The notes beneath the pieces were generated by a model, which did not search any database, was not told the DNA's origin, and saw only the letters and a program-made list of their open reading frames with translations. From NCBI GenBank assembly GCA_910583735.1, contig CAJTXS010000015.1, positions 1-35,365 on the forward strand: a DNA stretch of 35,365 bases. The letters run 5' to 3'. This stretch comes from an uncultured Christensenella sp. Lineage in GTDB: Bacteria > Bacillota > Clostridia > Christensenellales > UBA3700. Position numbers and translations under genes: made by a program. Positions 23,584-32,883 of the stretch are shown piece by piece. The first letter of the stretch is position 1. Each line of letters starts with the position of its first letter.

Positions 23584-26500
23584 ATGATATATAAATTCAG
23601 TCACGATAAGTTTAACGACTTTTCGATTTTTGAGGAGAATAAGCTGCCTGCACGCGCTTACTTTATTCCTTTCGGTGATAAAGAAGAGTGTCTGGCGACC
23701 GACTATATAACCGAGAGGTATAACAGTCGCATGGTAAGAGTGTTTAACGAGGATTGGGATTTCGAGTATTACCCCAAGATATCCGATATGCCTAAAGAGA
23801 TTGACACTCATTTCTATAATTTTAAGAAGATAGCCGTCCCGGGATGCTGGCAATTCGAGGGTTATGAGAAGCCTTTTTACGTCAACATCAGATATCAGTT
23901 CGACCCTCATCCGCCTTATGTTCCCGCGGATAAGGGATATATGGGCAAGGCGTCCAAACTGGGTTACGATCTGTTGCCCGGCAGTCAGTCGGGACCTGCG
24001 GTCGAGGTGTATAACAGCGTAGGACTTTACCGTAAGAAGTTCACTGTTAATCATGCGCGCAGGCATGTTCTTACGTTCTTGGGCGTGTCGTCTTGCCTGC
24101 AACTGTATGTCAACGGTAGATATGTAGGCTACAGCGAGGGCAGCCATAACAGTGCGGAATTCGATATCACGGGTTACGTTATAGACGGCAATAACGAGAT
24201 GGTTGTGCTTGTCTACAAGTGGTGTAACGGCACTTATCTCGAGTCGCAGGATATGTTCCGCAATAACGGCATATTCCGCGACGTATATATTACCGATTAC
24301 AACGACGACTACATATGGGATTATTCGGTCAAGACGCGTTCTTTTGATAATAAATACGCGCTGGATATAGACGTCGACGCGACAATGGGCGAGGATTGCA
24401 AGCTCAAGGCTTCGCTTTATTTTAAGGATAAATCGGTCAAGGAGACCGAGCTGCAGGGCGGCAAGGCGTCAATAGAGCTGGAAGTCCCCGAGCTGTGGAG
24501 CGCGGAGTGTCCCAATCTCTATACTCTGTATTTGGAGATAGAAAAGGAGGGCAAGAGCGTATTCTTCGTAAGACAAGAGGTGGGCGTGCGCACGGTGGGC
24601 GTAAAAGGCAACAGATATCTGTTCAATTCCGAGCCCATTAAGCTCAAGGGCGTCAATCACCACGACACAGACCCAAAGCGCGGCTATTGTATGGATGCGG
24701 AAGCTATATTACGCGATTTATATCTGATGAAGGACTTCAATGTCAACTGCGTACGCACTTCGCATTATCCTCCCGACCCGCTTCTAATTAAGGCTGCCAA
24801 CCACATCGGACTGTATATAGTGGACGAAGCAGACATAGAGGCGCACGGTATTAAGGCGACGCTTCTGTGCCGAGACAACCGTCTGAGCAACAATCCCAGG
24901 TGGAAAGAGCACTATTGGGACAGAGTATATCGCATGTTTATGCGCGATAGGAATAATCCTTGTATAGCGATGTGGTCGCTGGGCAACGAAGCGGGCGGCT
25001 ACAGATGTCAGAACTACTGCTACGACAGGCTCAAGAGATTGGACGACGAGACCCCCATCCATTACGAGGGCGCTTGCCGCACGCCCGTGTGGTGCTACGA
25101 CGTCGTGTCCGAGATGTACACCTCTACCGAGAAGCTGGAGAAGTACGCCGCGGGTAAATTGCCGAGCAAGTATTACCGCAGACCTTATTTCCTGTGCGAA
25201 TACGCTCACGCCATGGGCGTCGGCGCAGGCTCTTTGGATAAATATATGGACTTGTTCCTCTCCAACGATACGATGATGGGCGGATGTATCTGGGAGTGGG
25301 CGGACCACGCATGTCTCGACGAAGACGGCAACTGGCTGTACGGCGGAGACAACGGCGAGTATGCTCACGACTACAACTTCTGCGTGGACGGACTTTTCTA
25401 TCCCGACAGACGTCCTCATACCGGCGCGTACAGCATGAAGGTGGCTTACCGTCCCGTAAGAGCGCAGTACGTATCCAGCAATAAGTACAGGCTCACCAAC
25501 ACCAATTACTTCGCGTCCACTAAGGGCATGGAGGTCAAGTGGCAGTATAACGTCAACGGCAAGACCAACGCCTCGGGCAAGTTCGATATCGATATCCCTC
25601 CGAGGGACTATTACGACGCTACGCTGAAGTACACCATGACGGATATCTCCAACGACTGCTATATCATCTTCTCCTACTATGACAAGAGCAGCGACAAGCT
25701 CATTGCGGAAGAGCACATCGAGCTCAGCCGACACGTGCCTGCGCTGGTAGAGGTCAATAAAGGAGATATCGCGCTTATAGAAGAGCATGACAAGACTATA
25801 GTCAGCGCATGCGGCGACGTCAATATGCGCATAGAGTTCGACAACATCGGCGGCAATCTGTGCTCGTACAACGTCGACGGAGTAGAGTATATCAGCCTCG
25901 ATGTGGAGAATAAGGGTCTTAACGTCTCCCTCTACGGCGCGGCGATAGACAACTACATGTATATCGACGGCACGTGGAAGAAGCAGGGCTTCGACAGGAT
26001 TTCCGTCACTTGCGACGCCTTCGGCGCCAACAAGAGAGGTTCGGTCGGCGGCGGCAGAGCGGAGATCAATACCCGTCACAGCATCTTCCTTGCGGGCAAG
26101 AAGAGATTCGAGCTCGATATCACCTATACCGTCTATCCCAACGGTTACATGGATGTTGCGAGCAATCTTACCGCGTTCAAGCAGTTCGATTTGCCCAGGT
26201 TCGGCTTTACGCTCAAGATGCCTCCTCAATATAATAAGGTCAAGTACTACGGCAAGGGTCCTAAGGAGAATTATCCCGACTTTAAGCTGCACGGCATAAT
26301 GGGTATTTATGAGGACACCGTCGAGAATATGCTCGAGCATTATATCATGCCCCAAGACAACGGCAATCGTTGCGGATGCAGATGGGCGAGCGTGACGGAC
26401 GACAGCGGCAAGGGACTTACCTTTGTGGCAAGGGACGAAACGTTCAATTTCTCGGCTCAGCCCGTAACGGCGGACGCGCTTCGCACAGCGCTGCATGACA

Positions 26501-26685
26501 ACGAGCTCGTTTACGACGGTCATACCTGCGTCAATCTGTTGCATTTCGTGCGCGGCGTAGGCAGCAACAGCTGCGGTCCCGACGCGAGAGAGGAGTTCAG
26601 ATGTATCACATCCAAGAATAGGCGCCAGCTGTCCTTCGCCTTCAGGGTAATTCCCGGCGGTGATATCAAGGATAAAAACAGCTGA
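23584..26685 (+). CDS. lacZ: GH2 beta-galactosidase (LacZ type)
   Basis: Hydrolyses beta-galactosides such as lactose. Order of parts: N-terminal jelly-roll sugar-binding domain (VPGCWQFEGYEKPFY, FLGVSSCLQLYVNGRYVGYS), Ig-like domain, TIM barrel beginning PIKLKGVNHHDTDPKRG, then a C-terminal beta-galactosidase small-chain domain (KVKYYGKGPKENYPDFK). The acid/base glutamate is E469 in WSLGNEAGG and the nucleophile is E539 in LCEYAHAMG. 1033 aa, close to E. coli LacZ. No signal peptide, so it is cytoplasmic. GAGGA lies 10 nt before the ATG. It stands alone, without a permease or LacI gene, between its own promoter and a strong hairpin. Confidence 0.95.
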   Translation: MIYKFSHDKFNDFSIFEENKLPARAYFIPFGDKEECLATDYITERYNSRMVRVFNEDWDFEYYPKISDMPKEIDTHFYNFKKIAVPGCWQFEGYEKPFYVNIRYQFDPHPPYVPADKGYMGKASKLGYDLLPGSQSGPAVEVYNSVGLYRKKFTVNHARRHVLTFLGVSSCLQLYVNGRYVGYSEGSHNSAEFDITGYVIDGNNEMVVLVYKWCNGTYLESQDMFRNNGIFRDVYITDYNDDYIWDYSVKTRSFDNKYALDIDVDATMGEDCKLKASLYFKDKSVKETELQGGKASIELEVPELWSAECPNLYTLYLEIEKEGKSVFFVRQEVGVRTVGVKGNRYLFNSEPIKLKGVNHHDTDPKRGYCMDAEAILRDLYLMKDFNVNCVRTSHYPPDPLLIKAANHIGLYIVDEADIEAHGIKATLLCRDNRLSNNPRWKEHYWDRVYRMFMRDRNNPCIAMWSLGNEAGGYRCQNYCYDRLKRLDDETPIHYEGACRTPVWCYDVVSEMYTSTEKLEKYAAGKLPSKYYRRPYFLCEYAHAMGVGAGSLDKYMDLFLSNDTMMGGCIWEWADHACLDEDGNWLYGGDNGEYAHDYNFCVDGLFYPDRRPHTGAYSMKVAYRPVRAQYVSSNKYRLTNTNYFASTKGMEVKWQYNVNGKTNASGKFDIDIPPRDYYDATLKYTMTDISNDCYIIFSYYDKSSDKLIAEEHIELSRHVPALVEVNKGDIALIEEHDKTIVSACGDVNMRIEFDNIGGNLCSYNVDGVEYISLDVENKGLNVSLYGAAIDNYMYIDGTWKKQGFDRISVTCDAFGANKRGSVGGGRAEINTRHSIFLAGKKRFELDITYTVYPNGYMDVASNLTAFKQFDLPRFGFTLKMPPQYNKVKYYGKGPKENYPDFKLHGIMGIYEDTVENMLEHYIMPQDNGNRCGCRWASVTDDSGKGLTFVARDETFNFSAQPVTADALRTALHDNELVYDGHTCVNLLHFVRGVGSNSCGPDAREEFRCITSKNRRQLSFAFRVIPGGDIKDKNS

Positions 26686-26693
26686 TTAGTTAT

Positions 26694-26745
26694 AAGCGCG
26701 CGTTAGTTATTAACGCGCGCTTAATATTTATATATTTTGTAATAA
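26694..26745 (+). terminator. Terminator after lacZ
   Basis: Perfect 12-bp stem AAGCGCGCGTTA (26694-26705) / TAACGCGCGCTT (26711-26722) with a GTTAT loop, followed by AATATTTATATATTTTG. The tail is AT-rich rather than pure T. Confidence 0.75.
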
Positions 26746-26760
26746 ATATTTATAAATATA

Positions 26761-26789
26761 TTGTAATATATAACCGATTATGATATAAT
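26761..26789 (+). promoter_or_regulatory. Promoter of the YdbC gene
   Basis: TTGTAA (26761-26766), 17 bp, TATAAT (26784-26789). A 25-nt leader carries CGGAGGG before the ATG at 26820. Confidence 0.75.
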
Positions 26790-26819
26790 CAAAATAACAA
26801 AGCATTACGGAGGGATAAT

Positions 26820-27044
26820 ATGGCTGAATTTTCTTTCGAGGTTGTCAGTAACTGCGGCAGCTTGTCCGAGTCGGGCAAGGGTTGGAAAAAGGAAGTCAAA
26901 CTCATTAGTTGGAATAATAAAGAGCCTAAGTACGATATAAGAGAGTGGTCTCCCGACGGTGAGAAGATGGGTAAGGGCGTTACGCTCAGCATCAGCGAGA
27001 TGGCTGCGCTCAAGAAGATACTCAATACTCTCGACTTAGAGTAA
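26820..27044 (+). CDS. YdbC family protein (PC4-like single-stranded DNA binding)
   Basis: A 74-aa protein matching the bacterial PC4/YdbC family: FSFEVVSNCGSLSESGKGWK at the start, then LISWNNKEPKYDIREWSPDG and EKMGKGVTLSISEMAALKKI. Known members dimerise and bind single-stranded DNA; the cellular role in Firmicutes is not settled. It is a single gene with its own promoter, strong SD and clean terminator, all typical for a well-expressed small protein. Confidence 0.92.
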   Translation: MAEFSFEVVSNCGSLSESGKGWKKEVKLISWNNKEPKYDIREWSPDGEKMGKGVTLSISEMAALKKILNTLDLE

Positions 27045-27087
27045 GGCGTATATATACTGATTGACATCAGATTATCCGATATCAGAG

Positions 27088-27113
27088 GCGGTACATTTAT
27101 GTACCGCTTTTTT
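27088..27113 (+). terminator. Terminator of the YdbC gene
   Basis: GCGGTACAT / ATGTACCGC (27088-27107, loop TT) followed by six T. Canonical. Confidence 0.95.
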
Positions 27114-27375
27114 ACTTGGCAAGAGATAACGCTTGCATATGATAATCGGGGCTGTGTTGCGGCGGTGCCGACAATATTTAATGCGGCGGTTGCATTGCCT
27201 GCGCCGTCGGCTTACTGTCTTGCGGCAGGCATACCGTCTATATATACAGTTTCGAGCAAGCGCGGATTACTGTATACAGCGAGGGTTAGATATATCGCTA
27301 CTCTTTTAATTAAGCCGACTGCGACAGTCTGCTTACGAATGTATGTCGTATATCGCGTATATTACGTATAATATT

Positions 27376-27432
27376 ATGGATTGCTCGGCGGCGATGCCGC
27401 CCCCTATAAGGCAACTAAGGAAAGACGGGATA
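27376..27432 (+). ncRNA. Unidentified structured element upstream of the antiporter gene
   Basis: A tight hairpin GGCGGC-GAT-GCCGCC (27387-27401) is followed by a purine-rich unpaired stretch AGGCAACTAAGGAAAGACGG (27409-27428), the look of a riboswitch core. A possible -10 (TATAAT, 27367-27372) lies upstream without a clear -35. The strong antiporter promoter at 27465 lies downstream of it, so it is in the antiporter leader only in read-through or a longer transcript. I cannot assign it to a known class. The remaining part of 27114-27375 shows nothing convincing. Confidence 0.35.
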
Positions 27433-27464
27433 TAATTATTATACAGTATTGCGCGCGTATTTAT

Positions 27465-27493
27465 TTGACATTATACGGCAATAGACATATAAT
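27465..27493 (+). promoter_or_regulatory. Consensus promoter of the antiporter gene
   Basis: TTGACA (27465-27470), 17 bp, TATAAT (27488-27493): a perfect sigma-A promoter. The leader is about 29 nt with GGCGGAGG before the ATG at 27529. Confidence 0.9.
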
Positions 27494-27528
27494 AGGTTAG
27501 ATTTCGGGGAAGCACGGCGGAGGTCTAT

Positions 27529-29007
27529 ATGCAGGTAGAACACCTTTATCTTTTTATCCTCGACTTGGCGATAATTTTGTTTACGACTAAGTTATTCGGA
27601 ATTATTTCGCGCAAATGCGGTCTGCCGCAAGTGCTCGGCGCGCTGGTAGCTGGCATTTTGATAGGAATTATCAACTTCGCGTCAAAAAAGGCGCTATTCA
27701 ATGACGATACGTCCGCGTATCTTAAAGTTTTTTCGGAAATCGGCGTTGTATTGATTATGTTTACCGCAGGCATGGAGACCAATCTTAAGGATATTAAGAA
27801 GAACGGCGTGCCTTCGATAGTGATTACCGTACTCGGGGTGGTGGTACCGCTTGCCGTAGGTATAGGTATATCGTACATTATGCCTGGCGATATGGATATC
27901 AAGCAGCGCTTGTTTATAGGCACGATACTTACCGCAACATCCGTAGGTATTACAGTCGCGGTGCTTAAGGATTTGGGCAGATTGCACGGCAAGGTCGGCA
28001 CGTCGATTGTTACGGCGGCTATTCTCGACGATATCATAGGCGTTGTGCTGCTTGCTTTCGTGACGGGTAAGACGGACGCCTCTTCGCTGGGCGCCAAGTT
28101 CATATCCGCTTGCGGCGGCAATCTCGAGAGCGCGGCTACGGGTGTAGTCATTCTCAATGTCGTACTCTTTATTATCTTTGTCATAGCGGTGGGTCTTGCG
28201 ATACATTATATATTCAAGTTTATCTCCAAGCGCTATCCGCATACCAGACGCCTGCCCATATTCGGACTTTGCGTAGCGTTTCTATTTGCATGGGCGTCGG
28301 AAGACCTCTTCGGCATAGCCGCCATATCTGGCGCTTTTGCGGCGGGCATGATGATGTCTAATATGAAGCAGACCGATTACGTGGAGCGTAGGATAGACAT
28401 CACGACTTATATGCTGTTCAGTCCTATTTTCTTTGCCAGTATAGGTATAGGCATAGATTACGAACAGCTCGGTCAGTCTTTCTCCGACTCGTCTACAGTG
28501 GGACTGATTATCGCCTTTACGATTGTATTCGTCATCTGCGGCATGCTCGCTAAGCTGCTGGGTTGCGGCGGCGGCGCGCTCATGTGCAAGTATAAGATGC
28601 ATCAGTCCGTCAAGGTGGGACTCGGCATGATGGTCAGAGGCGAAGTGTGCCTGATTGTCGCTCAAAAGGGTATGAATGTCGGGCTTATCGACGCAAGATT
28701 TTGGCCCGCAGTCATACTTTTGATAGTGTGCTCGTCGCTGCTTACGCCCATCTTGCTCAAGGTTATGTTTAAGAAATATCCCGAGATGGAGAAGCCTGAG
28801 ATGATGCCTCCCGCTACGTCGGGCGTGAGGGAGAACAGCGCGGATATGTCTCACAGCGACGTCTGTACCGTCGTTGCCGGAGTAGGCGGACAGGAGCACG
28901 GCGACGCGCAGGCAGACAGCGCGCAGGATACGGACCCTTCGGACGCAGCCTTGCAGAGCGATGAGGCGGACGACGGCTCGGCGGAAATCGACAGGGACGA
29001 AGATTAG
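27529..29007 (+). CDS. CPA2-type monovalent cation/proton antiporter
   Basis: Membrane antiporter of the Na+/H+ exchanger family, exchanging Na+ or K+ for protons. About twelve hydrophobic segments are visible, beginning LFILDLAIILFTTKLFGII, with the diagnostic Asp-Asp of electrogenic CPA2 members in AAILDDIIGV (D167-D168). No TrkA-N/C domain is present. Instead the last ~65 residues are a hydrophilic acidic tail (QADSAQDTDPSDAALQSDEA region) that should be cytoplasmic and disordered. 492 aa. Transcribed from a consensus promoter and closed by a terminator, so it is a single-gene unit. The ion cannot be decided from sequence. Confidence 0.9.
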   Translation: MQVEHLYLFILDLAIILFTTKLFGIISRKCGLPQVLGALVAGILIGIINFASKKALFNDDTSAYLKVFSEIGVVLIMFTAGMETNLKDIKKNGVPSIVITVLGVVVPLAVGIGISYIMPGDMDIKQRLFIGTILTATSVGITVAVLKDLGRLHGKVGTSIVTAAILDDIIGVVLLAFVTGKTDASSLGAKFISACGGNLESAATGVVILNVVLFIIFVIAVGLAIHYIFKFISKRYPHTRRLPIFGLCVAFLFAWASEDLFGIAAISGAFAAGMMMSNMKQTDYVERRIDITTYMLFSPIFFASIGIGIDYEQLGQSFSDSSTVGLIIAFTIVFVICGMLAKLLGCGGGALMCKYKMHQSVKVGLGMMVRGEVCLIVAQKGMNVGLIDARFWPAVILLIVCSSLLTPILLKVMFKKYPEMEKPEMMPPATSGVRENSADMSHSDVCTVVAGVGGQEHGDAQADSAQDTDPSDAALQSDEADDGSAEIDRDED

Positions 29008-29039
29008 GGAATATTTGTAATTTAGTTTACACTATCTTG

Positions 29040-29063
29040 GCGCGGCTTGACTGCCGCGCTTTT
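29040..29063 (+). terminator. Terminator after the antiporter gene
   Basis: GCGCGGC (29040-29046) / GCCGCGC (29053-29059), 6-nt loop, then TTTT. Short T run but a strong stem. Confidence 0.8.
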
Positions 29064-29136
29064 GCATTGCTTCGCTTAATATTGGGATAGGGCGGCGCAT
29101 GCTTTAAGTAAATAATTTCCGTTTGCGCTTTGCGGA

Positions 29137-29171
29137 TTGAATTATATCGCCTTTTATTATATAATTAATAT
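29137..29171 (+). promoter_or_regulatory. Promoter predicting a leaderless mRNA for the lipoprotein gene
   Basis: TTGAAT (29137-29142), 17 bp, TATAAT (29160-29165), then only 6 nt before the GTG at 29172. Transcription should start at or next to the start codon. No SD is present. Confidence 0.65.
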
Positions 29172-31739
29172 GTGGAAAAGCGCAGACTGTCCTATATATT
29201 GCTCGTCGCAGCGATTGTCGCTGCGTGTGCTTTTATGCTGTCCGTCGCAGCCTGCAATCGCAATCCGAGCAAGATAGATACTCCGTCTCTCAATTATTCG
29301 CCATATGAAGTGACTTGGGAGCGATGCGATTATGCCGATAAGTATGCCGTCTATGTCGAGGATATTTCGGGCGAGTTGCAGTCCTATTCGGGATATGTAT
29401 ACGCTCCGCGCTTAGATCTCGAGTATTACAAGGGCAAAAGAGTGCGTATAAGGGTGCGCGCTATCTCGGGCGACAGGAAGCGCGTCGATTCCGACGAGGC
29501 GGAGGCGGTATATAACGTCAACGCAATATCCGCTAAGGCTGAGGCGGAGGAAGAGAAGGCTATCGCAAGCTATACCGCTTATAGCAACCTATCCGGCAGA
29601 TATTTTTATAATTTAAAGAGAGAGGACGGCAGCGACAATCTCGACGACTTTAAGCTGCGCAGCGGCAGCGGCGCGCTTAGGGCAAGCGGCGTATATGCCG
29701 TGGGGTTTAAGTGCGCATACGATAGCGCGTCGGGCGAGTCGATTATATCGTCCGAGTATTTGCGAGGATTCTCCGCGGGCGCGGTGATACCGCTTACATC
29801 GTCCGATTCGTCCGTATTCGAGCTGGAGATTGCAGACTCTCCCGTAGCCAGAGTAATCAATGGCGAAATAGGCTCTGCCAATGTATATTATAAGTCGCTG
29901 CAGTCGCATATGTATTTGCTCTTCGACGCCGACACATATGTGCGCAAGATATATGCGAACGGCGAGATAAGTCTCGACTTTACGCAGGGCGAGGACAGGC
30001 GCGGAGTAAAGGTTTCTAACGCTTCTATGGCGGCGCTGTCGCAAGGTATACATACGCTTACGCTCTATACCGACAGAGGGGATATCAGGGCGCGTGTAAT
30101 TGTTATAGACGACTATTCTTTCAGACTTGACAATTTGAGGGTGGACATAGACGGTTATCCTAATATTGCGCTTAATTGGGACGCGGGACTTGCTCCCGAT
30201 TATTATACCGTCGTCATCGGCGGCAGGCAATATCGCAGCGACAGCGCCGAGCATAGCGATATGTTCAACCCCGGAGGCATGAATATATCGGATATCGCCC
30301 GCGAAGGGGATAGGATAAAGGTGACGGCATACAGCGGCGACGCGACTTTGAGCGCGGAGACGACGGTGCCTTACTACAGCCGTTATATTACTTATCTTCT
30401 GTCCGATTTCGAGTACATCGGCGAAAGTTATAATTTGTATGTGGACAGCGAGAGCGAGTGGATAGCAGCAGTTGGTCATACCGTATTGCATTATGACAGT
30501 CTGCCGAGCGGCATCGTCTACGATAAGAGCATTACGCTTGCGCTCGCGGTTGAGGGCTATGCTTCGTCTGATTTGACGGTTAAGTTCCAAGAGGCGGTCA
30601 AGGCGTTCAGAGAGCTGGTAAGCTATAAATGCGAGATACGCCCTTATGTCGACGACGCGGGCGCAAGACATAACGATATTTTTGTTATAGATATTACAGT
30701 CGATACTTGCGTCACGCCCGAGCGCAACTATACGTCGCTTGACGAGACTTATCGCGATTTGATTGTGCCCGTATACAAAGGAGAGGCCTCCGCATATCTT
30801 CATTACGGAGACGGCAGCAGAGGCGACAGTTACGACGATTTTGCCATAGAGAGCATTAGTCGCGGCGCGGTAGCTTACGGCAGCGACGAACTGTATTTTG
30901 TAATAGAGTCGGGCTTCCGACCCATTATCGAGGACGCCGCGTCCCCCGCAGGCAGGATGTATACTAAGGCTAAGAGCGTCTTGCGCCGCATAATAGACGA
31001 CAGCATGTCCGATTACGACAAGGTGCACGCCATCACCGATTACCTCAACGGGGAAGTGACTTACGACTACGCCGTAGCCAAATACGAGAGCGAACTGCTC
31101 GGCAGCGCCGCATACAGCTTAATTTATCCCTTTAACTCATTCTTTCTCGAGGGAGTATTCGACGACGGGGTTGCGGTGTGCAACGGACTTGCCAAGGCGT
31201 TCGTGGTGCTGTGCGGCATAGAGGGCATACGTTCCGTCAAGATACAGGGATATACTTCGCCGCTGTCCAAGAGCGGCAGACATGCCTGGAATAAGGCGTC
31301 TGTCGGCGGAGAGTGGTACGGCATAGATACTACGTGGGACAATGTTCAGGCGGAGATAGACGGCGTCAAGACGAGACTTGCGTCGCATACGTACGCCTTT
31401 TTGACTTCGGAAAGATTGGAACGCACGGGGCATTATCAAGATTCGGGCGTCAAGGGCAGCGAGTATTATTGCGGAGACAGCGCTTATAATTTGTACGCCA
31501 ATATGCTCTTTAGCGACGGCGGTAAGATATACGACCATATTGTCAATGATAAGTCTGAGCTCGCGGCGTTGCTGCGCTACTATACGACGACTTACGGCGG
31601 CGACAGAATTGTAGTATACGCTTATTGCGACAGCAGATTGATAGCCGGCGCGATAGCCGTCACGTCCGATGGTTATAAGGTTAATTTGAAGGGGAGGGAC
31701 GGCGAGTGTATCTATATACTCGACAAGGTAAATGGATAG
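29172..31739 (+). CDS. Lipoprotein with transglutaminase-like domain
   Basis: An exported 855-aa protein. The N-terminus has KRR, a hydrophobic stretch and a lipobox SVAAC (C28 would be lipidated), then a fibronectin-III-like start (YEVTWERCDYADKYAVYVED). The middle is long and beta-rich with no domain I can name. Residues about 615-730 form a transglutaminase/peptidase core: DKVHAITDYLNGEVTYDYA, GVAVCNGLAKAF (C670), GRHAWNKASVGG (H704), WYGIDTTWDN (D719), a complete Cys-His-Asp triad. Such domains act as proteases or cross-linkers at the surface; the target is unknown. Start is GTG with no SD; the alkD-like gene overlaps its end by 8 nt. Confidence 0.85.
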   Translation: MEKRRLSYILLVAAIVAACAFMLSVAACNRNPSKIDTPSLNYSPYEVTWERCDYADKYAVYVEDISGELQSYSGYVYAPRLDLEYYKGKRVRIRVRAISGDRKRVDSDEAEAVYNVNAISAKAEAEEEKAIASYTAYSNLSGRYFYNLKREDGSDNLDDFKLRSGSGALRASGVYAVGFKCAYDSASGESIISSEYLRGFSAGAVIPLTSSDSSVFELEIADSPVARVINGEIGSANVYYKSLQSHMYLLFDADTYVRKIYANGEISLDFTQGEDRRGVKVSNASMAALSQGIHTLTLYTDRGDIRARVIVIDDYSFRLDNLRVDIDGYPNIALNWDAGLAPDYYTVVIGGRQYRSDSAEHSDMFNPGGMNISDIAREGDRIKVTAYSGDATLSAETTVPYYSRYITYLLSDFEYIGESYNLYVDSESEWIAAVGHTVLHYDSLPSGIVYDKSITLALAVEGYASSDLTVKFQEAVKAFRELVSYKCEIRPYVDDAGARHNDIFVIDITVDTCVTPERNYTSLDETYRDLIVPVYKGEASAYLHYGDGSRGDSYDDFAIESISRGAVAYGSDELYFVIESGFRPIIEDAASPAGRMYTKAKSVLRRIIDDSMSDYDKVHAITDYLNGEVTYDYAVAKYESELLGSAAYSLIYPFNSFFLEGVFDDGVAVCNGLAKAFVVLCGIEGIRSVKIQGYTSPLSKSGRHAWNKASVGGEWYGIDTTWDNVQAEIDGVKTRLASHTYAFLTSERLERTGHYQDSGVKGSEYYCGDSAYNLYANMLFSDGGKIYDHIVNDKSELAALLRYYTTTYGGDRIVVYAYCDSRLIAGAIAVTSDGYKVNLKGRDGECIYILDKVNG

Positions 31740-32439
31740 CGATTATTTAAGAGAAGCGCTTGCAGCCAAGGCGGATTTAAGCAATAAGAAGTTTAACGAG
31801 GGATTGACTTTTACTCGGTATCCCGTCACGGGCGTGAGGGTGCCCGATATCCTCGCGCTTGCCAAGCAGGCGGCTAAGACCGCGCCCGAGGCGGCTATAG
31901 ATATGGAGCCGCTCACTCTCGAGGAGCTGCTGCTTAAGGGCGCGACTATCGCATTCGCGCCTATGACGGAAGAGGAGAAGATAGCGCTTTTTGACAAGTA
32001 TATCGATATAGTAGACGATTGGGAAGGGTGCGACATCGTGTTCTCCAAGTATGTTTCGCGCAGCGATTTATATTATGCTACGCTTGTGCAGTGGCTGCAA
32101 TCTCCTTCTCCGTTCAGGGCGCGCTGCGGCATGATAGGACTGATGAAGAATTTTTTGGACACAGCCCACATAGGCGAAATTTTGAATATGCTTAAGCGTA
32201 TAGATTACTCTCATTATTATGTCATGATGGGCGGAGCGTGGCTGCTTTCGGTAATATATCTTAAGGATAAGGACGGCGTGCTTGCCTTGATTTGCGACAG
32301 CGCCATTGATAAAAAGCTGAGACTTAAGACGATATCCAAGCTGCGCGATTCTTTCAGAGTAAGCGCAGGGGATAAGGCAATGCTTAAGGATATCGCCGCA
32401 AAAATCAAGTCGGAGAGCAATTCCGCTACAGCTGAATAG
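31732..32439 (+). CDS. AlkD-type DNA alkylation repair protein
   Basis: HEAT-like-repeat DNA glycosylase family that removes alkylated bases. The 235 aa are all-helical; diagnostic are MTEEEKIALFDKYIDIVDDW followed by GCDIVFSKYV (the catalytic Trp-Asp helix region) and SPSPFRARCGMIGLMKNFL. The ATG at 31732 lies inside the last codons of the lipoprotein gene (8-nt overlap), so the two are co-transcribed and probably translationally coupled, with only a weak AAGG as SD. The pairing with a surface lipoprotein has no obvious functional logic. Confidence 0.87.
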   Translation: MDSDYLREALAAKADLSNKKFNEGLTFTRYPVTGVRVPDILALAKQAAKTAPEAAIDMEPLTLEELLLKGATIAFAPMTEEEKIALFDKYIDIVDDWEGCDIVFSKYVSRSDLYYATLVQWLQSPSPFRARCGMIGLMKNFLDTAHIGEILNMLKRIDYSHYYVMMGGAWLLSVIYLKDKDGVLALICDSAIDKKLRLKTISKLRDSFRVSAGDKAMLKDIAAKIKSESNSATAE

Positions 32440-32745
32440 TTGCTTATATTATAGAAATATTTCCGCAATGCGTTCAAGTATGCCTAATTCGCGTGCGCGC
32501 CGATTTATTTGTTTAACAGCGCGTTGCCGCCGCGTCGAAGGGCGTCTGAATTTGAGATTTAGCTATTGGTAAAGACATTGCGCTTTAATGATTTTGCCTT
32601 TGGCCAATAACGATTGACAATCGACGGTTGGCAGCCGTTAATGCGTAAGTTGCGTTTTGTATTACAATAGGTAAAATGCGATGCGTGGAGTCCGTACGTC
32701 GACGCTTACTTTAAGTACTTTTAGCAATAATTATCTACAATATTG
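32440..32745. other. Gene-free stretch before the tRNA cluster
   Basis: No gene seen. It has short inverted repeats such as GCCTTTGGC (32598-32606) and an isolated TTGACA near 32615, but no clear terminator for the alkD-like gene. Confidence 0.4.
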
Positions 32746-32775
32746 TTGACTTATATTAATGTAATGTGATAGAAT
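32746..32775 (+). promoter_or_regulatory. Promoter of the first tRNA group
   Basis: TTGACT (32746-32751), 18 bp, TAGAAT (32770-32775), 28 nt before the first tRNA. Confidence 0.7.
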
Positions 32776-32803
32776 TTGTAAGCGTAATTCGAGGCGGAGT
32801 TAT

Positions 32804-32877
<74 letters not shown>

Positions 32878-32883
32878 AGATTT

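Noticed and set aside
24784..26544. 586-codon open frame antisense to lacZ
   Set aside because: A by-product of codon bias in lacZ, which has both GH2 catalytic glutamates and full length; the antisense product has no family features or SD. The same holds for the long antisense frames in argH (10189-11505), pflB (19650-20813) and the lipoprotein gene (29613-31028).
27099..27371. 90-codon frame after the YdbC gene
   Set aside because: It begins inside the YdbC terminator hairpin and has no SD.
27409..27528. Firm assignment of a riboswitch class before the antiporter
   Set aside because: I cannot match the core to a class from memory, and a consensus promoter lies between it and the gene.
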